In this document: positions 6,665-13,315 of the stretch, piece by piece | How the letters are laid out: each line of letters begins with the position of its first letter | Numbering within the stretch: the stretch's first letter is position 1 | DNA from: Rhodobacter sp. | Lineage (GTDB): Bacteria > Pseudomonadota > Alphaproteobacteria > Rhodobacterales > Rhodobacteraceae | Assembly: GCA_027482795.1 (NCBI GenBank) | Contig: JAIXVS010000170.1 | Span: 1 to 13,315, forward strand | Reading direction: 5' to 3' | DNA: 13,315 nt | Program-made: the position numbers and the translations under genes | The notes under the pieces: generated by a model | Seen by the model: the letters and a program-made list of their open reading frames with translations, nothing else | Told to the model about the DNA's origin: nothing | The model's database searches: none

Positions 6665-8689
6665 TTAGACGAATTGGCGCGCGACATCTTCGTCATAGCT
6701 GCGATCAAACACCAATGCGTCACCCTCATAGGCCCGCAGCCGCGCTTTTAGGTGCAGATGGGTGGGGCTTGCGGTCATCTCGGCCCAAGCTTCGGTGCGA
6801 ATGCGCCAATCGCCGCGGGAAAGGCGCTGTTCCCAACTGTGTATGGCACGGGCGGACAAGGGGTCATCGGGATGGATTTCCCACAGCTCGCTCATGCTTG
6901 CGCCAGTTTGCAGCCCATGGGCCGCGTTTTCCTCGTCGCCCAAATCGTCGCTGATGACCAAGGATATCTTACCGCTGATAAGGTCGGTTTCGATCTTGCG
7001 CGTGCTGTGGCCTTGGCGCAGCACTTTGTGCTGCCAAGGGGCGGACGTTTCGGCGGGCGGCGGTGTCCACTCTTGCGCCTGACCTTGATGTAGGGGCAGA
7101 TCCAAATGGCCGCGCAGCAGCGTCAGGCGGCCCGCCTGCGGCGATGGCCAGACAAAGGGCCAATAGCTGTTGGACAAAGCCAGCCTAAGGTGGTGTCCCG
7201 GGGCCAAGCGATAGGCCATGTGGTCAATGTTAAAGGCCACGTCGACGCTTTGTCCTGGCACCAGCGGCGTGGGCACCTCCATACTGTCGCGGTGGCACAG
7301 GTTTAGCATTCCATGCGCAATACGCACCGAGGCACCATCTGGCCCCACATCGCACAGCCGCGCCACGACAAAGCCCAGTGGCGCATCAGATGACAGGTGC
7401 AGCGAAAGCCGCGCCGCGCCCACAAGATCAAGCGGGCTTTCTTGCACAGGCCCGTCAAAACAAACCGACAAAGCGTCATCGCTGGCCTGATCGCCCGGCA
7501 TTTCCGCATTCAGCCCCATCGGAAAGAATTCGCCCGTATGCATCCCCAGATGCTGCGGCGTCGCAATCTCGATTTGGATCGCGGCTTCACTTTGGCCCAA
7601 GTATCCGCCCTGCTGGTGCGGCGGGCGTGCTGCATCATGGCCCAAAAACCACCTTTGCATCGAAACATTGGGGCTGGGCCAGACAGGCTCGGCCATCCAT
7701 TGGCCGCTGCGCTGGGGGGCGCTGGCGTTCGGGGGCTCGCTTTGCAAGCGGTAAATCCGATAGGCAGGATCATCTTCTACCCCAGTTGGCGCGCCTTTCA
7801 GCCAGTGATCCCACCAGCGCAGCGCCTCTTGCAAAAACCCAACGCGGGGGGCGGGCACGGCGGTGTGGGGATATTGATGCACCCAAGGGCCGACGATTCC
7901 CTTCACGGGCGCTGGTACATTGGCCACCAAAGTGGAGACGGTGTTCATATAGTTATCTGCCCAGCCGCCCCAGATTTGCACGGGAATGGTCATGCGGGCA
8001 TAATCCTCGCAGACTGATCCATGCTTCCAATAGGCGCTGCGCGATTGCTGGCGCGCCCAAATCGGCGCAAGCCACGGCTCGGCATTCAGTCTGGCCAACC
8101 AATCATCGCGCCAATTGGGCCGCAAGGCGGGATCGGCGGGGCGGCTGGAATAAGACAGCATCAGCGCGCCCCAGCCAAAATTCTCGCCCAAAAGACAGCC
8201 GCCCTTGAAATGAATATCATCGGTAAATCGGTCGGCGGTTGCGCAGACGGCGACCACGGCCTTTAGCGCGGGCGGCTGGCGAAAGGCCGTTTGCAGGCAG
8301 TTAAACCCGCCCCAGCTTTTGCCCATCATCCCAACTTGTCCGCTGCACCAAGCTTGGGCTGCAAGCCATGCGATCACCTCTTCGGCATCTTGCAGTTCCT
8401 GCTCGGTGTATTCGTCCAGCATCAGCCCTTCGCTATCGCCGCAGCCGCGCATATCCACACGCACCGCCGCATAGCCATGGCCTGCGAAATAGGGGTGCAT
8501 CATCTCGTCTCGGGGCAGGGTTCCGTCGCGCTTGCGGTAGGGAATATATTCCAAAATCGCAGGAACGGGGTTTGTGGTGGCATCTTTGGGCATCCAAACC
8601 CGCGCCGACAGGCGGCACCCGTCTGATAGGACAATGCCCATATCGGGCGTCTCAAGCACCTGATGCGGAAAATCTGTGCGAATGGTCAT
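6665..8689 (-). CDS. CocE/NonD-type serine hydrolase (X-Pro dipeptidyl-peptidase S15 fold)
   Basis: Predicted cytoplasmic alpha/beta hydrolase of 674 aa, normal for the CocE/NonD group, which includes X-Pro dipeptidyl peptidases, cocaine esterase and acylamide hydrolases. The catalytic domain holds the nucleophile elbow GKSWGG with Ser125, and the likely partners Asp245 in GGWADNY and His271 in GPWVHQYP. The N-terminal EYIPYRKRD (about 47-55) and VDMRGCGDSEG (78-88) are typical of the family. A C-terminal jelly-roll domain follows from about 340. No signal peptide is seen. The ATG at 8687-8689 is chosen because the family's conserved start region begins there and a G-rich element precedes it. 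Its neighbours, a peptide-type importer downstream and an AraC regulator upstream, suggest it cleaves the imported compound. It could be a peptidase, esterase or amidase. Confidence 0.93.
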   Translation of the reverse strand: MTIRTDFPHQVLETPDMGIVLSDGCRLSARVWMPKDATTNPVPAILEYIPYRKRDGTLPRDEMMHPYFAGHGYAAVRVDMRGCGDSEGLMLDEYTEQELQDAEEVIAWLAAQAWCSGQVGMMGKSWGGFNCLQTAFRQPPALKAVVAVCATADRFTDDIHFKGGCLLGENFGWGALMLSYSSRPADPALRPNWRDDWLARLNAEPWLAPIWARQQSRSAYWKHGSVCEDYARMTIPVQIWGGWADNYMNTVSTLVANVPAPVKGIVGPWVHQYPHTAVPAPRVGFLQEALRWWDHWLKGAPTGVEDDPAYRIYRLQSEPPNASAPQRSGQWMAEPVWPSPNVSMQRWFLGHDAARPPHQQGGYLGQSEAAIQIEIATPQHLGMHTGEFFPMGLNAEMPGDQASDDALSVCFDGPVQESPLDLVGAARLSLHLSSDAPLGFVVARLCDVGPDGASVRIAHGMLNLCHRDSMEVPTPLVPGQSVDVAFNIDHMAYRLAPGHHLRLALSNSYWPFVWPSPQAGRLTLLRGHLDLPLHQGQAQEWTPPPAETSAPWQHKVLRQGHSTRKIETDLISGKISLVISDDLGDEENAAHGLQTGASMSELWEIHPDDPLSARAIHSWEQRLSRGDWRIRTEAWAEMTASPTHLHLKARLRAYEGDALVFDRSYDEDVARQFV

Positions 8690-8774
8690 GGTCTGTCCCC
8701 CCACCTGCAATGAAGCGGCGCAGCCGCGCAAAAGTTGCCACGAATGCGCCGCTTTGCCATGAAATTGCGACAAA

Positions 8775-8815
8775 AGAGCCAGTTGATGATGCGGATGGCT
8801 CTGTTACCGCAACAG
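8775..8815 (-). promoter_or_regulatory. overlapping inverted repeats upstream of the hydrolase gene
   Basis: AGAGCCA (8775-8781) and TGGCTCT (8796-8802) form a 7-bp inverted repeat with a 14-base spacer. It overlaps CTGTT (8801-8805), which pairs with AACAG (8811-8815) in a 15-base dyad. They lie about 85-125 bases before the hydrolase start. This is the right place for an operator or leader hairpin. No convincing promoter boxes were found beside them. Confidence 0.3.
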
Positions 8816-8825
8816 ATTGCCAAGT

Positions 8826-8869
8826 TTGCCGCCCCGCGCCTGAAACTGCTTTCAGGCGCGGGGCGGCAA
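8826..8869. repeat. perfect 20-bp inverted repeat with 4-base loop
   Basis: The left arm 8826-8845 (TTGCCGCCCC...) and right arm 8850-8869 (...GGGGCGGCAA) are exact reverse complements around the loop CTGC. The arms are GC-rich, so the RNA hairpin would be very stable on either strand. It lies between the AraC stop and the hydrolase start. There is no T-run on either side, so it is not a classic intrinsic terminator. It may be a transcript-end or processing hairpin, or a dispersed intergenic palindrome. Confidence 0.85.
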
Positions 8870-8871
8870 TC

Positions 8872-8893
8872 GCCCAAAGCGGGGGCTTTGGGC
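8872..8893. repeat. second perfect hairpin, 9-bp stem
   Basis: GCCCAAAGC (8872-8880) and GCTTTGGGC (8885-8893) are exact reverse complements around GGGG. It is two bases from the 20-bp hairpin and 27 bases after the AraC stop codon in transcript order. The two hairpins together probably end or stabilise the AraC transcript before the hydrolase gene. Confidence 0.7.
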
Positions 8894-8920
8894 AGGCCAA
8901 ATGGCCATAGTTTGCCCCGA

Positions 8921-9703
8921 TTACCCCGCCTTGCGGAAGGTGCTGGGCGAGATGCCTGTCTGATTCTGAAACGCCCGCGTGAAATAGGCCGCCGAGGTAA
9001 ACCCAATTGCGGCGCTGATTTGCCCGACAGGCAGTTTCGTATCTGACAGCATCTGGCGCGCTTCGAACAGGCGGCGATCTTGCAACAGCTCAATGGCGCT
9101 GCGCCCCGATGCAGCGCGGCAGCAGCGGGTTAAATGCGTTGGCGTTACGCCCAGTTCGGCGGCAATATCGGCCACGCCTGCGCCAGTGCGAAAGCTGCGC
9201 TCCATCACATCGGTAAAGCGCGCGACAAGGCGGTGCGCCGCATCGGGGCGCTGCGCGGTGATGCCCGCAGCTTCGGCCTGACGTTCCAGCCAAACCGACA
9301 GCAGGCCCACATAATGCACCGCCGCGCGCTGACCCGATGGCGTGCCCGCATCGAGTTCGCGCCCCACCATTTCCAGCATCATGGTCATTTCCTGCTGGGC
9401 GACTACATCGCGCAGGCGGATGTGTTGGGGCTGGGCTGGCAGATGCACGGTGCAATCGCGGCCAAGGAATAGGGCCGAGCCCAACACATTCGGGCCAACC
9501 TCGAACCCATGCATCACCCCCGCAGGGATGAATACAATTGTGCCTGCCGAATAGCCGCGCGTGATACCTGCCACAGTGATGCGGCCCATACCTTTGGTGA
9601 TGTTCAAAATACAGGGTTCAGAAAGACTGCGCATTGCCTCAACCCGCCAGCGGCCATTGGCAGCAAGGCGGGGCAACGGAATTATTTTTATGGTTGAAGA
9701 CAT
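8921..9703 (-). CDS. AraC-family transcriptional regulator with cupin-type sensor domain
   Basis: DNA-binding regulator of 260 aa from ATG 9701-9703. The N-terminal half (about 25-100) looks like a small beta-barrel ligand-sensing domain, with the cupin-like YSAGTIVFIPAGVMHGFEV segment. The C-terminal 90 residues are the double helix-turn-helix AraC domain: helix-turn-helix one around 176-197 (VADIAAELGVTPTHLTR) and two around 226-247. They are followed by the usual family ending FTRAFQNQTGISPSTFRK. An in-frame ATG 18 codons upstream (9755-9757) would add a Ser/Asn-rich tail. Neither start has a good ribosome site; I prefer the shorter form because the added part looks unstructured. The gene stands upstream of the hydrolase and importer in the same direction and is their most likely regulator. 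The effector is unknown. Confidence 0.93.
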   Translation of the reverse strand: MSSTIKIIPLPRLAANGRWRVEAMRSLSEPCILNITKGMGRITVAGITRGYSAGTIVFIPAGVMHGFEVGPNVLGSALFLGRDCTVHLPAQPQHIRLRDVVAQQEMTMMLEMVGRELDAGTPSGQRAAVHYVGLLSVWLERQAEAAGITAQRPDAAHRLVARFTDVMERSFRTGAGVADIAAELGVTPTHLTRCCRAASGRSAIELLQDRRLFEARQMLSDTKLPVGQISAAIGFTSAAYFTRAFQNQTGISPSTFRKAG

Positions 9704-9798
9704 GAGTGTATCATAGCCTTTGTTTTGATTAGAGTTGCTGCTACTAGATTTAGTCATCTTGGTGACTTTGCCGAATTATGTGTTTTACAATATCGAAC

Positions 9799-9827
9799 AA
9801 TTTAGCCGCATCTGCGGGCAAAATCAA
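9799..9827 (-). promoter_or_regulatory. predicted promoter of the AraC-type gene
   Basis: On the minus strand, TTGATT (9822-9827) and TAAATT (9799-9804) are spaced by 17 bases, each a 4/6 consensus match. The spacer contains the small inverted repeat CCGCA/TGCGG (9806-9817), a possible operator. Transcription would start near 9792, upstream of both candidate start codons. Confidence 0.45.
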
Positions 9828-9911
9828 CGCTTGTTTATGACATTTTCCGCCAGATACCTGAATCGGGCAGAAGTTGAGGCTCTGCGATAGAATGGCGCTT
9901 TTTTCCTGCAA

Positions 9912-10790
9912 TCAAAGGTTGATTACTGCCCAGTTTTTCATCCGATTGCGAAACCACGTGCGCTGTCTTTTGGCATATTGGCGCGAGGCAAGCTTGGCGT
10001 TCGCGATGGCATCTTGCAGCGTGATCTGCCCGCGCAGATGGGCGATCAATTCGGGCGCGCCGATGGCCCTTGTCCATGGGGGTGGTTGGGGTGGGCCATC
10101 ATCTGGCCAATGGGGCAGGGCGGCGCGCGCCTCATCCAGCGCGCCCATGTCCATCATCGCGTCAAAGCGCTGCGATATGCGCGCGTCAAGGCGGCCAGTG
10201 TCCATCTGCAACACCAGCGCTTGGGCGTTTTGCAACGGCAGCAGCGCGGGGCCAGTGCCCGCCTGCCAATCGGCCAAACCGCGCCCTGTGGCGGCCAGCA
10301 CCTCCCACGCGCGCTGAATGCGGGCGGGGTTTTGGGTATCGATCCGCAGGCGGGTGGCTTTGTCCAGTTCGGCCAGCATCGCCTGTGGCCCCTGGTCTGC
10401 CAGCATTTGGTTTGCGCGGGCGCGCACAGCGGGCGGTATGGGCGGAATATCGGCAAGCCCCGTGTTTAGCGCGGTGAAGTTCAGCCCCGTCCCGCCGACA
10501 ATGACGATGGGGCGGGTCAGCAGCGGGGCCACATCGCGCAGCCAGTGGCCCGTGGAATAGGGCGCGTCGCGCCCGATATGGCCAAACAGGGCGTGGGGCA
10601 GGGCAGCCTCATCGGCGGCGCTGGGGCGGGCCGACAGGATGCGCCACATATCGTAAACCTGCAACGCATCGGCATTGACAATCAGGCGGCCATCGCGGGC
10701 GGCAATTTCCATCGCCAAGGCTGACTTGCCGCTGGCCGTGGGGCCTGCGATCAGCACGGGGGCGGTTCGCGATATGGTGCTAATCTTCAC
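9912..10790 (-). CDS. miaA: tRNA dimethylallyltransferase
   Basis: Transfers a dimethylallyl group to the N6 of adenosine 37 in tRNAs that read codons starting with U, which improves decoding; acts in the cytoplasm. It has 292 aa, within the family range. Visible motifs are the P-loop GPTASGKS (16-23), NADALQVYD with its conserved Asp near 41, the GGTGLNF segment, and the C-terminal RQYAKRQRTWFRNRM. No ATG stands in the right place; the best start is GTG at 10788-10790, just upstream of the conserved PVLIAGPT, with AGG close before it. The GTG overlaps the stop of a 15-codon frame (10787-10834) that may be chance. It diverges from pyrH across a 110-base gap. The function is secure; the start is moderately so. 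Confidence 0.95.
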   Translation of the reverse strand: MKISTISRTAPVLIAGPTASGKSALAMEIAARDGRLIVNADALQVYDMWRILSARPSAADEAALPHALFGHIGRDAPYSTGHWLRDVAPLLTRPIVIVGGTGLNFTALNTGLADIPPIPPAVRARANQMLADQGPQAMLAELDKATRLRIDTQNPARIQRAWEVLAATGRGLADWQAGTGPALLPLQNAQALVLQMDTGRLDARISQRFDAMMDMGALDEARAALPHWPDDGPPQPPPWTRAIGAPELIAHLRGQITLQDAIANAKLASRQYAKRQRTWFRNRMKNWAVINL

Positions 10791-10867
10791 GCCTGCCCCG
10801 CTTGCCCGTTGAATATGCCGCCGTTTTGCGACATTTTGCGCGTCAGTCAACACCGATTCCCCGTCCC

Positions 10868-10886
10868 GCGCCAGAGGCGCCGTTTT
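10868..10886 (+). other. small GC hairpin followed by TTTT upstream of pyrH
   Basis: GCGCC (10868-10872), loop AGA, GGCGC (10876-10880), then CG and TTTT (10883-10886), only 14 bases before the pyrH ATG. It has the shape of a minimal terminator or attenuator, but the 5-bp stem is short. No clear pyrH promoter was found in the 110-base miaA-pyrH gap. Confidence 0.25.
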
Positions 10887-10890
10887 GAAC

Positions 10891-10894
10891 AGGA
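10891..10894 (+). promoter_or_regulatory. ribosome binding site deciding the pyrH start
   Basis: AGGA lies 6 bases before ATG 10901. A TTG at 10895-10897 in the same frame is directly adjacent to AGGA and so too close to be used; this favours ATG 10901. Confidence 0.65.
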
Positions 10895-10900
10895 TTGCCC

Positions 10901-11635
10901 ATGCCCAGCGATACCGCCCAGCCCGTCTATTCCCGCGTGATGCTGAAAATATCGGGCGAGGCGTTGATGGGCGATCAGGGCTATGGGCTGCACCCGCCCA
11001 CCGTGCAGCGTATCGCAGCCGAGGTGAAATCGGTGCGCGATATGGGGGTTGAGGTGTGCATGGTGATTGGCGGGGGCAATATCTTTCGCGGGCTGGCGGG
11101 CAGCGCGCAGGGGATGGAGCGGACGACCGCCGATTATATGGGGATGCTGGCAACCGTGATGAACGCGCTGGCCATGCAATCGGCACTGGAAGAGTTGGGC
11201 GTGTTCACGCGCGTGATTTCCGCCATTCCGATGGATCAGGTCTGCGAGCCCTATATCCGCCGCCGCGCGGTGCGCCATTTGGAAAAGAAACGCGTTGTGA
11301 TTTTTGCCGCAGGCACGGGCAACCCCTATTTCACCACCGACACTGCCGCCACGCTGCGCGCCAATGAAATGGCCTGCGGTGTGATCTTTAAGGGCACCAA
11401 AGTGGACGGGGTTTATGACAAAGACCCCAAGAAATATGCAGACGCAAAGCGCTATGATGTGGTGACCTATGACGAGGTGCTGCAAAAGAATTTGGGCGTG
11501 ATGGATGCATCTGCCATTGCGCTGGCGCGCGACAATGATCTGCCGATCATCGTGTTTTCGCTGGACGAGCCAGGCGGTTTTCGCGGCATTCTAGAAGGCC
11601 GTGGCACCTATACGCGGGTTGTGGGCAAAAAATAA
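10901..11635 (+). CDS. pyrH: UMP kinase (uridylate kinase)
   Basis: Phosphorylates UMP to UDP with ATP in pyrimidine nucleotide synthesis. It is a cytoplasmic, normally hexameric enzyme of the amino-acid-kinase fold. It has 244 aa, the usual length. Motifs are KISGEAL (16-22) at the phosphate site, GGGNIFRG (57-64), ERTTADYMGMLATVMNALA (73-91), GTGNPYFTTD (138-147) for UMP binding, KGTKVDGVYDKDP (164-176) and MDASAIALARDN (201-212). It leads the pyrH-frr-uppS-cdsA run. In many bacteria rpsB and tsf lie directly upstream, but here the upstream neighbour is the divergent miaA. Downstream, a 76-base gap with hairpins separates it from frr. No unusual features were found in the protein. Confidence 0.98.
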   Translation: MPSDTAQPVYSRVMLKISGEALMGDQGYGLHPPTVQRIAAEVKSVRDMGVEVCMVIGGGNIFRGLAGSAQGMERTTADYMGMLATVMNALAMQSALEELGVFTRVISAIPMDQVCEPYIRRRAVRHLEKKRVVIFAAGTGNPYFTTDTAATLRANEMACGVIFKGTKVDGVYDKDPKKYADAKRYDVVTYDEVLQKNLGVMDASAIALARDNDLPIIVFSLDEPGGFRGILEGRGTYTRVVGKK

Positions 11636-11644
11636 TCTGGCCGC

Positions 11645-11687
11645 TTGGCTTTATCTGCTGCTATAGCAGACCAAAGCCGCCTGCGGC
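11645..11687 (+). other. hairpins in the pyrH-frr spacer
   Basis: The 76-base spacer folds into GGCTTT/AAAGCC (11647-11652 with 11673-11678) around the inner arms TCTGCT/AGCAGA. The centre includes a perfect 12-base palindrome, CTGCTATAGCAG (11658-11669). A second short hairpin, GCCGC-CT-GCGGC, occupies 11676-11687 and shares bases with the first, so the two could be alternatives. There is no T-run, so an mRNA processing or attenuation role is more likely than full termination. Confidence 0.45.
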
Positions 11688-11711
11688 GGAGTGAAGTGAC
11701 AAGAGGGCGAA

Positions 11712-12278
11712 ATGTCTGCTGACGATTTGGAAATTGATCTGGATGCCATCCAACGCCGCATGGACGGCGCGATGAATGCGTTGAAAACGGAATTTGCCAG
11801 CCTGCGCACAGGGCGGGCCTCAGCCTCGATTGTGGATGCGATTTCGGTCGATGCCTATGGTCAGATGACCCCGATCAACCAGTTGGGCACGGTGAACGTG
11901 CCAGAGCCGCGCATGGTGGTGATCAATGTTTGGGATAAGGGCATGATTGCCAAGGTGGAAAAGGCCATTCGCGAAAGCGGGATTGGCATTAACCCCGTGT
12001 CCGACGGCCCGCTGATCCGCCTGCCGATACCCGAGTTGAACGAAGAGCGCCGCAAGTCGCTAACCAAAGTGGCCGCAGGCTATGCCGAAAGCGCAAAGGT
12101 CGCCATTCGCAATGTGCGCCGCGATGGGATGGATCAGATCAAAAAGGCCAAATCGGCGGGCATGGGCGAAGATGACCAAAAGATGTGGTCAGACGAGGTG
12201 CAGGAACTGACCGACAAGGCGATTGCCGCTGTTGACCGCGCGCTGGAATCTAAACAAGCCGAGATTATGCAGGTTTAG
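11712..12278 (+). CDS. frr: ribosome recycling factor
   Basis: With EF-G it splits the post-termination ribosome so that subunits can be reused. It has 188 aa, close to the family's roughly 185. It begins with DLDAIQRRMDGAMNALKTEFASLRTGRAS, the first long helix with the near-invariant TGRAS (about 38-42). It continues with NQLGTVNVPEPRMVVINVWDK in the beta domain and NEERRKSLTK and NVRRDGMDQIKK in the later helices, all typical. ATG at 11712 follows GAGGG (11703-11707) at good spacing. It lies between pyrH and uppS in the same direction, as in most bacteria. No anomalies seen. Confidence 0.98.
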   Translation: MSADDLEIDLDAIQRRMDGAMNALKTEFASLRTGRASASIVDAISVDAYGQMTPINQLGTVNVPEPRMVVINVWDKGMIAKVEKAIRESGIGINPVSDGPLIRLPIPELNEERRKSLTKVAAGYAESAKVAIRNVRRDGMDQIKKAKSAGMGEDDQKMWSDEVQELTDKAIAAVDRALESKQAEIMQV

Positions 12279-12312
12279 CCTGATAGTTAGAGCCCCAAAC
12301 TGCGAGCGCGTT

Positions 12313-13059
12313 TTGCCCCAATCCATTGACCCCGCCAATAGCGCCGCACCGCAAACCTTTGCGCCAGCGGGGCCATTGCATGTGGCGATGATTATGGATG
12401 GCAACGGGCGGTGGGCCACGCAGCGCGGCTTGCCGCGACTGGTCGGGCATCGCAATGGGGCCGAACGCGTGCGCGAGATTGTCACCGCCTGCCCTAATCT
12501 GGGCATCACGCATCTGACGGTTTACGCCTTTTCCACCGAAAATTGGAAACGATCCACCGCCGAAGTGTTGGGCCTGATGTCGATTTTCGCGCGGTATATT
12601 AAGTCTGAGGCGGAAAAGCTGGCAACTGCGGGGGTGCGGCTGCGCTTTATTGGCGATCGCAGCCGCCTAGAGCCAAAGCTGCAAAAGCTGATGGCAGGGA
12701 TCGAGGCGCGCACCGAACATTGCAGCGCGCTGCATTTGACAGTGGCGATAAACTATGGCGGGCGCGACGAGATTACCCGCGCTATGCGCGCGATTGCGGC
12801 GGCGGGCATGGCGCCTGCCGAGATCACTGATGCCGTGATTGGCGCGCATTTGGATACGGCAGACCTGCCCGACCCCGATTTGGTGATCCGCACCAGCGGC
12901 GAGACGCGCACCTCGAATTTTCTGCCATGGCAGGCGGCCTATGCCGAATATGAATTTACCCCCACGCTGTGGCCCGATTTCACGGCGGCGGAATTGGCGG
13001 CGATTATGGCGAAATTTAATCTGCGCGAGCGGCGCTTTGGCGGGCTGGTGGCAAAATGA
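12313..13059 (+). CDS. uppS: (di-trans,poly-cis)-undecaprenyl diphosphate synthase
   Basis: Adds eight isopentenyl units in cis to farnesyl diphosphate, making the C55 lipid carrier for peptidoglycan and other wall polymers; cytosolic and membrane-associated. The conserved domain starts at VAMIMDGNGRWA with catalytic Asp29. It continues with GHRNGAERVREIV, YAFSTENWKR, INYGGRDEI, LPDPDLVIRTSGE and SNFLPWQAAYAEYEF, the full set of cis-prenyltransferase motifs. No ATG or GTG precedes the domain in frame after the frr stop. TTG at 12313-12315 gives 248 aa, the normal length, though its ribosome site is weak. An upstream ATG at 12223 would lie inside frr and is unlikely. The stop overlaps the cdsA start as ATGA, indicating translational coupling. 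Confidence 0.96.
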   Translation: MPQSIDPANSAAPQTFAPAGPLHVAMIMDGNGRWATQRGLPRLVGHRNGAERVREIVTACPNLGITHLTVYAFSTENWKRSTAEVLGLMSIFARYIKSEAEKLATAGVRLRFIGDRSRLEPKLQKLMAGIEARTEHCSALHLTVAINYGGRDEITRAMRAIAAAGMAPAEITDAVIGAHLDTADLPDPDLVIRTSGETRTSNFLPWQAAYAEYEFTPTLWPDFTAAELAAIMAKFNLRERRFGGLVAK

Positions 13060-13315
13060 CAGGGCAGCCGCCGCCCAGCCCTGCGGCCAACCGCTGGGCC
13101 GATTTGCGCCCGCGTATGCTGTCGGCTGCGGTGCTGCTGGCCATTGGCGCGGTAGAGGTTTGGCTGGGCGGCTGGCCGTTTTTGGTGTTCATCATGGCGC
13201 TGGTCGGCGCGATGATTTGGGAACTTGCCCGCCTGTCGCGGGCAGATGGCAGCAAACGCGCCTATGGCCTTGCCCTGATGGCGGCCTTTTTGCTGTTTGT
13301 TGATGAGGGCTGGCC
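13056..13315 (+). CDS. cdsA: phosphatidate cytidylyltransferase (partial, C-terminus beyond window)
   Basis: Integral membrane enzyme that makes CDP-diacylglycerol from phosphatidic acid and CTP, the branch point of phospholipid synthesis. Only 86 codons are present: a Pro-rich start, then RWADLRPRMLSAAVLLAIGAV, the usual N-terminal region and first helix, and two further hydrophobic segments with MIWELARLSR between them. The diagnostic C-terminal signature lies outside the window. The call therefore rests on this N-terminal pattern and on the conserved position directly after uppS. ATG at 13056-13058 overlaps the uppS TGA by two bases. Confidence 0.88.
   Translation, partial: MTGQPPPSPAANRWADLRPRMLSAAVLLAIGAVEVWLGGWPFLVFIMALVGAMIWELARLSRADGSKRAYGLALMAAFLLFVDEGW

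Noticed and set aside
6493..6954. Plus-strand frame of 153 codons starting in the gap and running under the hydrolase gene
   Set aside because: The second half is antisense to the hydrolase. The first half has uneven third-position base use and no recognisable domain or ribosome site.
9835..9911. Short run of T (9898-9904) between miaA and the AraC gene as a terminator
   Set aside because: It has no matching stem upstream on the plus strand, and no plus-strand gene ends there. On the minus strand the run is A.

Overview
The window looks like chromosomal DNA of an alphaproteobacterium of the Rhodobacterales (roseobacter/rhodobacter group). This is inferred from protein wording (UMP kinase, ribosome recycling factor, MiaA and UppS all read like Rhodobacteraceae versions), moderately high GC, and the pyrH-frr-uppS-cdsA order. 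I cannot name a genus from sequence alone.

Layout. Positions 1-845 (minus) hold the N-terminal 281 codons of a Kup-type potassium transporter that runs off the left edge. Positions 1060-6122 (minus) hold a four-gene ABC importer of the peptide/opine/nickel class, transcribed right to left: a Tat-exported solute-binding protein, two permeases, and one protein carrying both ATPase domains. A 542-base gap (6123-6664) carries a predicted promoter with two direct repeats just upstream, an AT-rich tract with an IHF-like site, and probable terminator hairpins of the next gene. Positions 6665-8689 (minus) encode a cytoplasmic CocE/NonD-type serine hydrolase (X-Pro dipeptidyl-peptidase fold). Positions 8921-9703 (minus) encode an AraC-family regulator, separated from the hydrolase by two strong hairpins. 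Positions 9912-10790 (minus) encode MiaA, the tRNA dimethylallyltransferase.

Transcription then diverges. On the plus strand from 10901 come pyrH, frr, uppS and the first 86 codons of cdsA, a housekeeping operon linking pyrimidine nucleotide supply, ribosome recycling, and undecaprenyl and phospholipid synthesis.

Working hypothesis (inference): the AraC regulator, hydrolase and ABC importer form one small catabolic module. The importer would bring in a peptide-like or ester/amide compound, the hydrolase would cleave it in the cytoplasm, and the regulator would respond to substrate, possibly through the 21-22-bp-spaced repeats upstream of the binding-protein gene. Each family is well known. 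The substrate and the regulatory circuit are the undescribed part. I see no CRISPR array, mobile element, rRNA, tRNA or phage gene, and nothing that is clearly a wholly new system.
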